Source of the DNA: Phaseolus vulgaris
Lineage: Eukaryota > Streptophyta > Magnoliopsida > Fabales > Fabaceae
Assembly: GCF_000499845.2 (NCBI RefSeq)
Contig: NC_023755.2
Location: 319,732 to 383,731, forward strand
DNA length: 64,000 nt
Direction of reading: 5' to 3'
Every line of letters starts with the position of its first letter. Positions within the stretch are counted from its first letter, which is position 1. The position numbers and the translations under genes were made by a program. Of the stretch, positions 1 to 10,566 are shown one piece after another. The notes under the pieces are model-generated. The model saw only the letters and a list, made by a program, of their open reading frames with translations. It did not search any database and was not told the DNA's origin.

Positions 1-2169
1 TTCAGGGCACGTTGCACCATCAGAGGTTAATATCCCTTGTACAAATGAACATCATAGACGTGTGATTGTTCATTGCATAAATTTATGATAAAATTGATCA
101 ATCACAATCTTAATCTTCCAAGTTATCACTTTTTTATTGTCAGAAACATCCTGAAAGTCTGTTAGAAGGATTTACTCACACTCAAGTCAGTACTCTTGCA
201 GTGAGAGAGAAGCTTCTAGTTGCCGGTGGATTTCAGGGTGAACTTATTTGTAAGGTAATTTGATGATATGCTTGTTTTAGGCATGTTTACTTTTGTAATC
301 TGTGGTAGATACATTTGTAACTTGTAACTTGTAAGTGTAAATTGTGCTCCTGGATCTCTGGGCATTTTATGAAACATGTTATGATGTTCAACATTTTAGT
401 TATACAACTGACCTTATCAAATCAACATTTTAGTTAGATACATTTTGGTTAGGTCCAGTTTGTTCTTAATATGGTATTTAAGCCATTGTTGTTAGGATCA
501 TGGTTAAATAATACAATCATAGGATCCTACGAGTTGAACCATATCTTCCAGGCTTTCATGTCATCAAACCTGTTATTCGTATTTGATATTGGTGGAGTAC
601 TTTACTGTTGATTTGATACTTCTTTCTTCTTCATTATGCATCCTAGTCTTTAATTTTTCAGCTTCTCTTCACAAGCATTGGTTGGATAATCTTTTCATTC
701 ATTCATTGTCTATTAGGCATTTGCAAATGTATATATCCATAGATTAGACTGTACATGCTTATGTTTTATAGTTACTCTGCCAGATGCTGCTAACTTGTCC
801 CTCATAGGAATTGTTCTTGGTTTTAGAACCATCAACAGATATCAAGATTTTATATCCTTTGTTACTGGAATGCAGCACCTAGATCGACCTGGTGTTAGCT
901 TTTGCACAAGAACAACATTTGATGATAATGCTATCACCAATGCCATTGAGATTTATACTTCTCCTAGGTATATAGTTTTTCTTCTTCCAGTGGTTTTTCC
1001 ATATGAATTATGGATATAGGCGCCAAGTTTAATGTACTTGTTTTATGATTTTTAGTGGTGCAGTTCATTTCACAGCCGCAAATAACGATTCTGGAGTCAG
1101 AGACTTTGACATGGAGAAATTTCAGCTTTCTAACCATTTTCGTTTTCCCTGGCCTGTGAATGTGAGTCCTGACAATTTTTTCTCTTCATTTCCCTCTCCC
1201 CTCCCAATACTGATAGATGGATACTTTAGTTCTGTTCCTTTGGAAATTGCATTTCCATTTGTTTGCATCAGATTACATTGTCTTGCATTAAGGAGCAATT
1301 TTCTAATAGGATATGTTGCCTACATTGGCAATATGGAATGGGCAATTGGCAGTATCTGTTGTGCATTCGCGCACCCCTCTAACTATTATCTGGAAATCTT
1401 TAAACAATTTTTAGAATAACAGGAGAATGGGAGTGTCAATGACTCTGCCTTTGGAATATGATCATGTAACAAGCCAGTAGTAATGTGGATAATCTTTCTT
1501 TTGGATCATACATGTTAGTGGTTTTCTACCATTCCCTTGCTCTCTAATTTATTTTCCCTGTGTCTCCATTTACTGCAGCACACTTCTCTCAGTCCAAATG
1601 GTAAACTACTACTAATTGTTGGAGACAATCCTGAAGGTGTGTTGGTGGACTCCCAAAGTGGAAAGGTAACTCCCTTTTTGTCCAACAACCGATGTTGTAC
1701 CCCAAGGGAGCTTATGATGGAAATTTTTTTTAGTATGATATTTTTTGTTTTGCAGACAGTCGTTAACCTATCTGGGCACTTTGATTACTCATTCGCATCA
1801 TCATGGCATCCCGATGGCATGACCTTTGCCACTGGAAACCAGGATAAAACCTGCCGAATTTGGGACATGCGGAATTTATCCAAGTCAGTGGCTGTGCTGA
1901 AGAGCAACCTTGGAGCCATCCGTTCAATCAGGTATTCCTCAGATGGCAAGTATGTGGCTGTGGCAGAGCCTGCAGATTTTGTACATGTCTATGATGTAAA
2001 AAGTGGGTATGAGAAGGAACAGGAAATTGATTTCTTTGGTGAGATATCAGGCCTATCTTTCAGTCCAGACACCGAGTCCTTGTTTATTGGGGTCTGGGAT
2101 CGCACTTATGGTAGCCTTCTTGAGTATAGCCGGCGTCGAAATTATACATACCTTGATGCACTAATTTAA
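1..2169 (+). CDS. WD40-repeat protein (C2A9.03-like), 3' part only
   Basis: Cytoplasmic or nuclear WD-repeat protein of the group annotated in plants as 'uncharacterized WD repeat-containing protein C2A9.03-like'; its exact role is not established. The 5' end lies outside the window. Exons read from splice signals and phase: <1-25, 144-254, 876-967, 1056-1161, 1579-1665 and 1756-2169, giving about 277 C-terminal residues ending at TAA. The first visible exon reads SGHVAPSE and joins KHPESLLEG in the next. Visible family blocks are VAGGFQGELICK, RPGVSFCTRTTFDDNAITN, SLSPNGKLLLIVGD, then blade-like repeats GHFDYSFASSWHPDG...NQDKTCRIWD, GAIRSIRYSSDGKY...VHVYD and GEISGLSFSPDTESLFIG. All junctions are GT-AG and keep frame. 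The gene looks intact as far as it is visible. The product family is recalled from memory of homologues; the WD40 fold is clear from the GH and WD/YD pattern. Confidence 0.88.
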
Positions 2170-3600
2170 CTTCAATATTCAAGGAGCAATAAATGACAAC
2201 TTACTTTAGTTTCTGATTGTGCTGAGTTGGTTTTATGTATAAATTAAGTATCCTGCTAATGTTCTCTATACAGTAGTGGTAGGATGTGTTGTTATCAGTG
2301 TGTGGAAAGGGAGGGGATGTACAGGAGACTAGAAGGTGATGTTAGTGAAAATGGGATGGAAAGTAAAATATGTTGTATGTGGCTGCTTTGTGATGCTGAG
2401 AATATCAGTATTTACTTTAAAAAGCTTCTGTCTGTGGAGGCAGATTATATTGAGCATATAATTCATGATGTTCTTTGCTTCTTGCCACTCTCACCTGTCC
2501 TCTTAATGTTTTAGTGCAAGAGTAAATTTTTGAAGGGAAAATAATGGATTTTCCTCTGAGGATACAGCTTTTAGTTTTTCGCGTAGAAATTATAACAGAT
2601 AACTAAAAAGTGGTGGGTTTGGAAGTCAGAAAAAGTAGATATTTTATCAGATATTTTATCTCATTTCCCCTTTTTTTTCCTTTTGTTTGTGTGCCCCTCT
2701 TGTCCATCTGAGGAGGTGATGCCACGATATGGCCAATGAGTTTTGTGTGGTAAAACTGGTTACTTGTTGAAGCAAAGTTTATAATTTTGTGTAGTATTTG
2801 GATTATAATCTGTCACCTTTGAGCCATAAAAAGTGATTTTTATTCCAAGGTAACAATAGAAGTACGGCTGAAGATTGTGGATTTATTGACATGTACCATT
2901 GTTAAATGGCAACAGCTATTAAAATTTTGCTTCTCCAATCGAAACTTGAGAACATTATTTTGGTAAAGGTAAGAGCTATGTGGGTAAAAAAAATGTTTAA
3001 TTTTGGGTGCAATACTGGTTAACTCTACCTTTTTGTAATTAATTTATCCGAATAAAAATTTAGGCCTTTCGAAATACAAATAAAATTTCTTTTTTCAAGT
3101 CCATATTGTATTAATTAATCAACAATTTGTTAGTATGATCAATAATAAATTTAGTCTTTTTATGGAAAGTGTTCCTTCATTCTATCTAATATGTTCTTAA
3201 TTTTTTAGAATATATATAGTTTATTTATGTATATTTTTTTAATATATGGATTTTAGTATAGTTTTTTTTATATTTTCTTTATTTTTTAATAATATTTAGT
3301 TTTCTTATATTTTTTTTTTATTCTCTTTATTTTTTAATAATATTTTTTTTCCATGTAATCGATTGTTGTTATTTAAGATATTGCGTTTGCGTGATGTCTA
3401 ATATAAAAGTTTTAATAAAAAGCTTTAATAAAATAAATGTGATGTTAATTAAATTAACAGTCCTATTTTAGTTTTATGTAAGTATGCAAACATTAATTAC
3501 ATCTGTGGTGACTAGCAAGCAATTATAGTACTGATTCAACTGGGAATAGAAGCTAGCCAATTAAAACAATAAAGATAAAGCAATAAAATATCTGTGATCC
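2170..3600. other. 3' UTR of WD40 gene and AT-rich intergenic DNA
   Basis: The first few hundred bases after the stop at 2169 are probably 3' UTR. A 76-codon open frame at 2284-2514 has no family features and is probably UTR. From about 3140 to 3420 the sequence is strongly T- and A-rich. No RNA gene or repeat was recognised. Confidence 0.5.
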
Positions 3601-3804
3601 AAAACTAGCCAATAAAACCAAGCCATGTCATGAGGCAAATCTTTATTCCATGGCTTACAATCAAAATGCATCTTATCTGTCTCTCCAACCAACCCTTTTC
3701 ATGGTATATGATCCCTTCTCATATATGCTTCTATCCACCTACTCCTCCATTCTGCACAATTCTCTTATCTTTGTTACCTTCAAGTCCACACCTAAATCAT
3801 CAAA
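3540..3804 (+). promoter_or_regulatory. Putative PSAG proximal promoter and 5' leader
   Basis: The stretch just upstream of the PSAG start holds two CCAAT-type motifs (AGCCAAT near 3554 and 3606) and GATAA/CTTATC-type motifs (near 3574, 3671 and 3763) of the kind found upstream of light-regulated photosynthesis genes. A pyrimidine-rich leader runs through about 3728-3790. I see no clear TATA box at the expected distance, which fits reports that many photosystem nuclear genes use pyrimidine-rich initiators. This is motif reading only; no transcription start is known. Confidence 0.3.
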
Positions 3805-4290
3805 ATGGCAGCCTCAGCTTCATCCATGATATCAACTTCTGCAGCCTTATCTGCCACCATCCAAAAGCAGCATCATGTGAAGCCCTCCAACGTGTGCTTT
3901 CAGGGTCTGAGACCCCTCACAAGGTCCACAGCCTCAGCCAGAGTGAGCACCTCCAAAAGGGTCCCTCGTGGTAGTGGTGTTGTGAAGGCTGAACTCAACT
4001 CAGCCCTTGTGATAAGCCTCAGCACTGGCCTCTCCCTCTTCTTGGGGAGGTTTGTGTTCTTCAACTTCCAAAGGGAGAACGTGGCAAAGCAAGTCCCTGA
4101 GCAGAACGGGCTCACACACTTTGAGGCTGGTGACTCACGTGCCAAGGAGTATGTCAGTCTCCTCAAATCCAATGACCCTGTTGGATTCAACATAGTTGAT
4201 GTCTTGGCTTGGGGTTCCATAGGCCATGTTGTTGCTTACTATATCTTGGCCACCACTAGCAATGGCTATGACCCTGCATTCTTTGGTTGA
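3805..4290 (+). CDS. PSAG: Photosystem I reaction centre subunit V (PSI-G), chloroplast precursor
   Basis: Small thylakoid-membrane subunit of photosystem I. PSI-G binds near PsaB at the edge of the core next to the Lhca antenna and helps stabilise PSI-LHCI. Single exon, 161 codons, ATG at 3805 and TGA at 4288-4290. Residues 1-62 are rich in Ser, Thr, Ala, Lys and Arg with almost no acidic residues, a typical chloroplast transit peptide. The mature protein probably begins near ELNSALVIS (residue 63), about 99 residues long, as in the family. Hydrophobic segments around residues 66-88 and 130-150 fit the two transmembrane helices. [17 protein letters not shown] between them and the C-terminal NGYDPAFFG match PsaG. 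The frame is intact and more GC-rich than the flanks. The 106-codon antisense frame at 3900-4220 is a shadow. Confidence 0.96.
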   Translation: MAASASSMISTSAALSATIQKQHHVKPSNVCFQGLRPLTRSTASARVSTSKRVPRGSGVVKAELNSALVISLSTGLSLFLGRFVFFNFQRENVAKQVPEQNGLTHFEAGDSRAKEYVSLLKSNDPVGFNIVDVLAWGSIGHVVAYYILATTSNGYDPAFFG

Positions 4291-6140
4291 TCACCATCAT
4301 GTTCCAAAGTGCTTGTTCCCTTTTCCCTTTATCATTTTTCTTGGTAGTAGTATTGTAATGTCATGATGTATAGGTTCTCTCTAAGATGCCAACAACTTCA
4401 GCATATTCTAATTTGGTTTGCTATGATTAATGAAAAATGGGACTTCTCTAAATATGTTGAATTTGAACTCTCTTAATTCTGGTCTGCTGTGTCAATTCTT
4501 CTTTTTCTATGTGGTCGTCTGTGCAATTATGCATTCAGAAATTATCTCATAAGGTTCAGTGATCATTTGTTGATGTCAATTTTATTCATAAAGTATTTTG
4601 TGGACATACTTCTTTTGAATCTTGACTTCACAATTTACTAATTGACTACCAAGTGTTCTTGTTTTGTTTATGCTAATGTTCTAAATTACAGATGTCGCCA
4701 TGTCATATTGGTCATATTCTTTTATGCTGTGAGAAATTGTGAACAAATATTATCACAATTATGGTTGCAGATGCCCCCCAAAAACCTTGAAGTTGCACTA
4801 GAATAAACAGTTGTAAACCATATTTTTAAAACCTTGCATGCAATTTGGTGATGTTCTTGATATTGTGAATTAAAACAATCATAATTATGGTTACAGTTTA
4901 CCCAAAAACCTCGAAGTTGCAGTTGAAATAAGTCATAAACCGTTTAAAAAGCTTAATTGGTACATGCATGGGTGAACAATCTACTATAATAAGCGTATTT
5001 TGGCTGAGAAGATCGATCACTGGTGAGAAAATTAGTTTTGAACTTGAAATTGGGTATTCTGTACAGTGAAAGCACCATTTATTTATCTTCTGGTTATTGG
5101 GTTATAACAATTGGAAACTAAATATACAAAGGATAATTTTGTTGAACAAAAAAAGAGTATGTTGACTTTATACACTTGATGTCTCCTTCACTGTTCCTCT
5201 TTAGCTTCAAATTGGGATGGGTTAATACGTTCCACTATTATAAGCTCTAGGATTGCGATTATTCTGCACAAGAATCAAAAATCAAAATAGATATCAGAGC
5301 ATCATTCAAATACTCTTCAAACCCCAGTTGCAGAGCCAAATGCAGTTTGTCATTGAGGTTTCACTGTGGTATTTGCTAAGGATTTATTCTGTAAGTGCAA
5401 AATCAATTCAACTTATCATGACTCAACCTCTTGAGAAACCAATAAACTACTAGTAGAATTACCCAAACTAAAAACAAGTGCCATAACCACCTCACAAATC
5501 ATGTTTCATTTATTCCTAGACCAATAAAATACTTTGCACTTACTAAGGGGAATTATTGAGTGATCAGAAAACAAAAAAATAACCAGCTTTTCCTTTTAGG
5601 TGGGGTTGGCTATGACATGGATCAACTAATTGTATTCAGCACTAACAAAAAAATGAAATGCAAATACTTAAAAAAATGCATTCACCTTTTTGGTAGTATT
5701 TCAATTTATTATCCTTGGAGTCTGGTTATAAAACTTGTTGAAAAGATTTAATGGGAATTTTATGCATCAAAAGCTGTTGATTGAAATATTGCTAGAATTT
5801 GGTGAAAAATAGCTTACACAAAAAGACAGAGGCCATTTGTTCTTAACTGCTTACTTAAAAGTAATTCCTCGTCCACCTACAATAAAAAAATTGATGAGAC
5901 TCAATTACAAACACCAAGAATTAAATAGAAATTGCTAATGGTTTAATTAATTGAAATCCCAAACTACAAGGCAACAACAGATACAAGTCTTCCCTTGGGA
6001 ATTCAGAAACAACACGAAAGGAAACTAACATTTAGAGAACTCCTCAGTCACATCTTAGAATTCAAAACAAAGCTGTATGCCTTTTTCCCAACTTCCTTTG
6101 TGTATAACTCATAACAGTACCTCTATTTCCTTCCATCTAT
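4291..6140. other. Intergenic DNA downstream of PSAG, no gene recognised
   Basis: The first 150-200 bases are probably PSAG 3' UTR. Beyond that I see only AT-rich unique-looking DNA. Two degenerate copies of a short stretch (about 4740-4830 and 4870-4945, sharing a repeated run around CCCAAAAACCT) form a local imperfect duplication. The short open frames at 5253-5453 and 5560-5751 show no protein-family features. Confidence 0.45.
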
Positions 6141-6144
6141 GGCC

Positions 6145-6662
6145 AATGAAAGGAACTATTCCTATCTGAAATGGAATTGTATTACTGTAAATAGAATTCG
6201 AAGAAATTACAAAAAAATAAGGGCCAAGCTCCTCTTTTTCTCCCTCCCTGTATACAAAATTATCTTTTATTTCCCCTTTCTATAAGTAACTCCCCCCTTA
6301 CCCCAATAGTGATTCCTGGAAGGTTGTGCTAGTCTCAGGCACATGGGCCTTGGACCTCCTAGAGTAGACCAAAAGAGGTTTCTCACTTGTAGGTTGTGCA
6401 AGAACTATAGGCAATGAGTTACCATCAAGACCGCCCTCGCTAGTTTCGGCCTTGTCCTCGAGGCAGAAAGAAGGGAACTTCTCTTTGATAGTCTCTGCTG
6501 CCTCCCAAGTTGCCTTCTCCACTGGTTGAGCTTTCCAACGGATGAGCCACTCAGAAATTGTCTTTCCATTTCGCTGCTCTTCTGTAGTTGCTAGTATTGC
6601 TTCAGGAGCAACTGGTTCTTTTTCATCTACCTGCATGTCAGAAGCACTTGAATTTGACTCTC
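6145..6662 (-). mobile_element. Ty3/gypsy chromovirus remnant: polyprotein tail with chromodomain, then LTR start
   Basis: The minus-strand frame 6662 to 6298 encodes the end of a chromovirus polyprotein. It contains PEAILATTEEQRNGKTISEW, then LIRWKAQPVEKATWEAAETI and KEKFPSFCLEDKA, which is the C-terminal integrase chromodomain layout (W-x-x-W-K core, then ATWE, then FPxFxLED). After the stop at 6298 a purine-rich run (around 6290-6300 on the minus strand) looks like the polypurine tract, followed by LTR-like sequence down to about 6145. Everything 5' of the chromodomain (gag, protease, RT, RNase H and the integrase core) is missing, so this is a dead fragment unless it has been exonised. 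Confidence 0.75.
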
Positions 6663-6679
6663 AAAGAAAGCAACAAATA

Positions 6680-7025
6680 AAATAAACTATTCCTATCTGA
6701 AATGGAATTGTATTATTGTTTACTAACAAGGAAGGGATTACAAGAAAATAAGAGCCAAGACCCCAAGCCACACACGCCTCTTGGATCCAATCCAATCCAA
6801 TCACAATAATCTCAAATCATATCCACCCCCCATTTATTCCCTCTTACCCTATATATCAGATTGCATCTCCTTTCATTCTCCTATAACTAACTCCTCACTT
6901 CTCCCTAATAGTGATTCCTGTAAGTTTGTGCTGGTCTTTAGGAACTTGGGCCTCCTAGTGTAAACCTTCAAATGTTTTTAAGCTGTTCAAGAACCATAGG
7001 AAATGGGTTCCCATAACTAACACCC
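6680..7025 (-). mobile_element. Second, more decayed copy of the chromovirus tail and LTR start
   Basis: This segment repeats the 6145-6430 sequence in the same orientation. Matching blocks include the stretch around 6685-6720 (compare 6150-6185) and the polyprotein end around 6900-6965 (compare 6300-6365). The coding part carries stops and indels. The two copies form a direct tandem duplication of element ends with no intact internal region between them, so they are fragments of nested or rearranged insertions and not one LTR pair. Confidence 0.6.
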
Positions 7026-7171
7026 TTTTGAACTAAAATTATTAAACCATCAACAATAAGATCGTTATTAAACATGAAAAAGGAAATACAAATTATCAAC
7101 TAAATATTTTGGACAGACTTAAGGAATATTACTTTTAATGGAGTAATAATGAGATGTGCAGATCAACATAC

Positions 7172-8179
7172 CCTTGTGGTGAGACCATGATTTGACATAA
7201 CTTCATGCATCTTGCGCATAAGCATTTCTTCTTCAACCTGAAAATCAAACTCCAAAAATTCCATAATTCATGTCGATGTAGATGACCACAAGAACATGGT
7301 TTCAATGAAAGATCAAATGAAGTTAATTATGTCCTGAAATATTAACACCCTTCTCCCCAGGCTGAAAAAGATGGTGAACATGACAGCCACCATGCTATCT
7401 AATGAGGGGTGGAGGATTCAACTTAAAAGTAGGCAAAAACCATAAAAAAAGTGTATCATAAACATACAATTTAGAAGATAAATCAGATAAAGAGCTGCTA
7501 ACATCGATGAACAAAGGGATTAGGGGAAAAATGACATGAGATTAAAACAAGATATCAAGTGAACTGGATCTGTAAGATAAATTGTTCTTTATTTAGAGCA
7601 AGAGACTGATATCAAATGAGCTACAATCACGCGTTAATTAATACACAACTACAACCAGAAACTAGTACCAGATTCCCAATTGAAAGCACTTTACATCACA
7701 CATGGAATTGCTTTGCTACTACCAAAAACCCTCTATTCTTTTAATCAGACAAACAAACAACATCCTTCCACTATCAATTCCAAACAAATTGGGATCAAGT
7801 CTCAAAAGAAAAATAAACAACAAAAAGTAATTTTTACTTATTTTTTGCTAAACCGGTAGCATAGCAGAAGAAAAAAAGTGGAGAAACAAAAATACAAGTC
7901 AAGTGATGCAAAACTGCAAACCCTAAAAACCAAATTGAAAACTGGGAAAATCAAAACAGTGGAAACATAAAAACCTGAAGTTTTCTTAATTCATGGAACA
8001 TCGATCTATATGCTTCCATAAGAACCTCATTCCTCCTATCCATGTGCCTGTTAACGCAGAATCATGAAATTAAGAGCAATTCAAGTCAATCAAAATAGTG
8101 AACAAAACAAGTGTTGGTTGAAGAAAATGTACTTCACTAACTCCCCGGTGTGTCTTGGGTCAAAATTTCGGAATTCCAT
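7172..8179 (-). CDS. Short coiled-coil-like protein of unknown function, 5' exons; 3' end unclear
   Basis: I do not recognise this gene. Three exons can be read on the minus strand: 8179-8133 (starting ATG, MEFRNFDPRHTGELV), 8047-7975 (HMDRRNEVLMEAYRSMFHEL, then RKLQ) and 7237-7172 (VEEEMLMRKMHEV, then MSNHGLTTR). All junctions are GT-AG, phases fit, and the join gives 62 residues, highly charged and helical-looking. No transmembrane segment or known motif is seen. The exons are more GC-rich than the introns. After the donor at 7171 no convincing native terminal exon appears. Instead the two chromovirus tails begin about 150 bp downstream, and an AG acceptor before 6630 would join the chromodomain frame in phase (172 residues in total). 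The gene may therefore be truncated by retroelement insertion, or chimeric. Confidence 0.55.
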
Positions 8180-8671
8180 AACGATAATGGAAATTGACAC
8201 TCCAATTTGAAAAGGGGTTCTTCGGAATGCTGAGAAATTCGTATAAACCCTAGAAAAAGGACGAAATTGGGAAAAACGAATTACTTCAATATAAAAGAAT
8301 CAACTTTCGTTATTGTCTGGGTTTTCAGGATTTTCTAATGAATTTTCTTGCTTTTTTTCATATTTATACTATTGGTAATTAACATATCTTTTTATCTATA
8401 GCTTATATATAAAAGGATTTTTCTTTTATAACTGTTTTGATACACACAAATTTATTTATATTTTATTTTTATTTTATTATATCTATATCTATATATAAAG
8501 GGGATTCCCTTTTTAACTACCATCTTATTTTATTTAAATTTTATCTTTATCTTTATATCTTATTTTATTTGTTATTTTGTGAAAAATTTAAATTTTATAT
8601 CTCAAAGAGTTTATATTTAAAACTAAATATTTGTAGAGTGAGATTTGTTCAGGAGCATTGTACAATTGCAT

Positions 8672-8925
8672 CTTTTTCTCCCGTTTATCTTCACTTTTAT
8701 CCAATCAAACTTTCTATCATATTTTTCTCCAGATCATCTTCACTTTTATCCCATCAAACTTTCTCTCATCTTTTTCTCCCGATCATCTTCACTTTTATCC
8801 CATCAACTTTCTAGAAGAAATCGCACTTCTGTTCCAGAACCACTTCGAACCACTTCCGTTCCAGAACAACTTTGAACCACTTCCGTTCCAGAACCACTTT
8901 GAACCACTTCCGTTCCAGAATCACG
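8672..8925 (+). repeat. Two adjacent minisatellites inside the Helitron-like region
   Basis: First block (about 8672-8815): three copies of a ~47-bp unit built around ATCTTCACTTTTATCC and CATCAAACTTTCT. Second block (about 8830-8925): nearly four copies of a 27-bp unit built around GTTCCAGAACCACTTTGAAC. The repeats create spurious open frames (such as PFQNHFEPL iterations) with no sign of being real proteins. Confidence 0.8.
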
Positions 8926-8929
8926 AGTA

Positions 8930-10340
8930 AGTGTTGTTTTTCATCTTATTTTATTTGTCATTTTGTGAACAGTTTAAATTTTATATCTCAAACTTTCTAT
9001 TTTCATATTTAAATTACCAGAAGTTGTACTTTCGTCGTTCCAAAGCCACGAAACCATTCAATAAGTGTTTTTTAAGTGTTGTTTTTCAATTATAAAGTAG
9101 AATATGAAAATCGAGAGAAGGATATACTGAACACTAAAAATGTTACTCTTCTGATGTGAATATAAAATGTTACTCCATTGTTATTCTTCTGATATGAATA
9201 TAAAATGTTAGTTTTCGTTCCTCTCTTTCCATTTTTTTCTGTTTCTGTTGATTTTCTTTTATCTAATTATGCTTTTAATTCTGATTTTATTCAAGCCTTT
9301 GAAAGAAAGATATTTTAATTTTTTTTAAATATTATCATATTTTATATATTTATTTTCACATTTTGCAAAATATTTTCAAAAGATATTTTTCATTTACGCT
9401 ATTTTTTCCCCATCTATACTAAAATTTAAAATTTACAATTTATATTAAAATTTAAAAATTTAAAATTTAAAATTTAAAATTTTTATCTCTCAACTCCTCT
9501 TAATTATTTTATTTAAATTTTAAAAAATGTTTCATAATTACTTATTAACTGTTTTTTTTAATTATTTTGTTTAAATTCAAAAAAATTGTTCTGTAACTAC
9601 CCTATCAATTAATTTATTTGAATTCAATTTTTTTTTATGTAACTACTCTATCAATTATTTTTTATAGATATTTTATTAAAATCTTAAAAAACTAATAACT
9701 ACTCTATTAACTACAGAAAAAAAATACCAAAAAAATAATAAAATAAAATATTGATATAAGATTAAATTAGAAAAAAAGTAAATATACTTAAAAATATTTA
9801 TAGAGATTTTTTTTTAATATATCTATACCTATATATAAAGGGGACTCTTTAACTTTCCTCAATTCGTATCTTATTCTTATATCAATATTTATTTTATTTC
9901 ATTAATATGTACATTGTGTCATTTCTTATTTTTTTTAAATTTAAAAATTTAAAATTTAAAATTTTATATTTTCAAAAATTTTAAATTTTCAAACTCTAAA
10001 GTCTTTTCCAAACACTTAAATTTTTTTAATAAATATAAGTGTAATGTATGAATAATAATTTGAGAATTGTGTGTTCCTAAGATTATTATTTTGTAATCAT
10101 GTTGAGGAATGTGAGAAGACCAAACTTTTGGTTCAAGGGAACTCTATTCTAAAATTAACAAAGTAATGTTGAAGAAGAGAGTAGGAAAGGTGAATAATGT
10201 TTGCTCTAAAGGTATAAGAACATTACTATACACTAATAATTGTTTTGTATTTTTTTTTTCACTTTTACTAATAATATAAATGTAATGTGTGAATAATAAT
10301 ATTGTTTATTCAATTTTACTATTAAATATAATTATATAAA
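8930..10340. other. Low-complexity AT-rich DNA, no gene
   Basis: Long runs of A and T with repeated AAATTTAAAATTT-type words (about 9420-9490 and 9940-9980). Nothing codes here. The character fits the body of non-autonomous Helitrons. Confidence 0.6.
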
Positions 10341-10566
10341 AATAAAAAAGCGGATACACAGGCACGTAAGTGCCTGTGTTCCCGCTAGTGTATATAAAGG
10401 AGATTTTTTATTATAATTGTTTTTTTTTATGTAAATTATTTTACTTTTATTATTTTGTAATTTCAGTACTTATTAAAATATTTTTTAATTTTAAAAATTA
10501 TTTTATTTATTTTCACATATTTAGATAATAAAAATAATAAATACAGATACACATTTATTGTTAGTT

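Larger units (their letters stand above)
8482..10388 (+). mobile_element. Helitron-like DNA with clear 3' terminus; nested or rearranged non-autonomous copies
   Basis: The 3' end is diagnostic: a perfect 10-bp stem (ACACAGGCAC at 10356-10365, GTGCCTGTGT at 10370-10379, loop GTAA) followed by TCCCG and then CTAG at 10385-10388, with T as the next base. That is the Helitron hairpin plus CTRR end and A/T insertion preference. Candidate 5' ends start with TC after an A at 8482 and 9822. Both begin with the same pattern, TCTATA-(T/C)CTATATATAAAG-GGGA. A weaker relative starts at 8395. If the 9822 start pairs with the 10388 end, the element is about 567 bp; if 8482 does, about 1.9 kb. No Rep/helicase gene is present, so any element here is non-autonomous. 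Which 5' end belongs to this 3' end cannot be decided by eye. Confidence 0.65.

Noticed and set aside
2284..2514. 76-codon frame with several Cys residues
   Set aside because: It lies directly after the WD40 gene stop, most likely in the 3' UTR, and has no recognisable motif.
3900..4220. 106-codon frame antisense to PSAG
   Set aside because: Shadow of the GC-richer PSAG coding region; no independent features.
8437..8930. Overlapping frames of 76-125 codons with repeated FEPLPFQNH-like peptides
   Set aside because: The peptides simply translate the 27-bp and 47-bp minisatellites in different frames.
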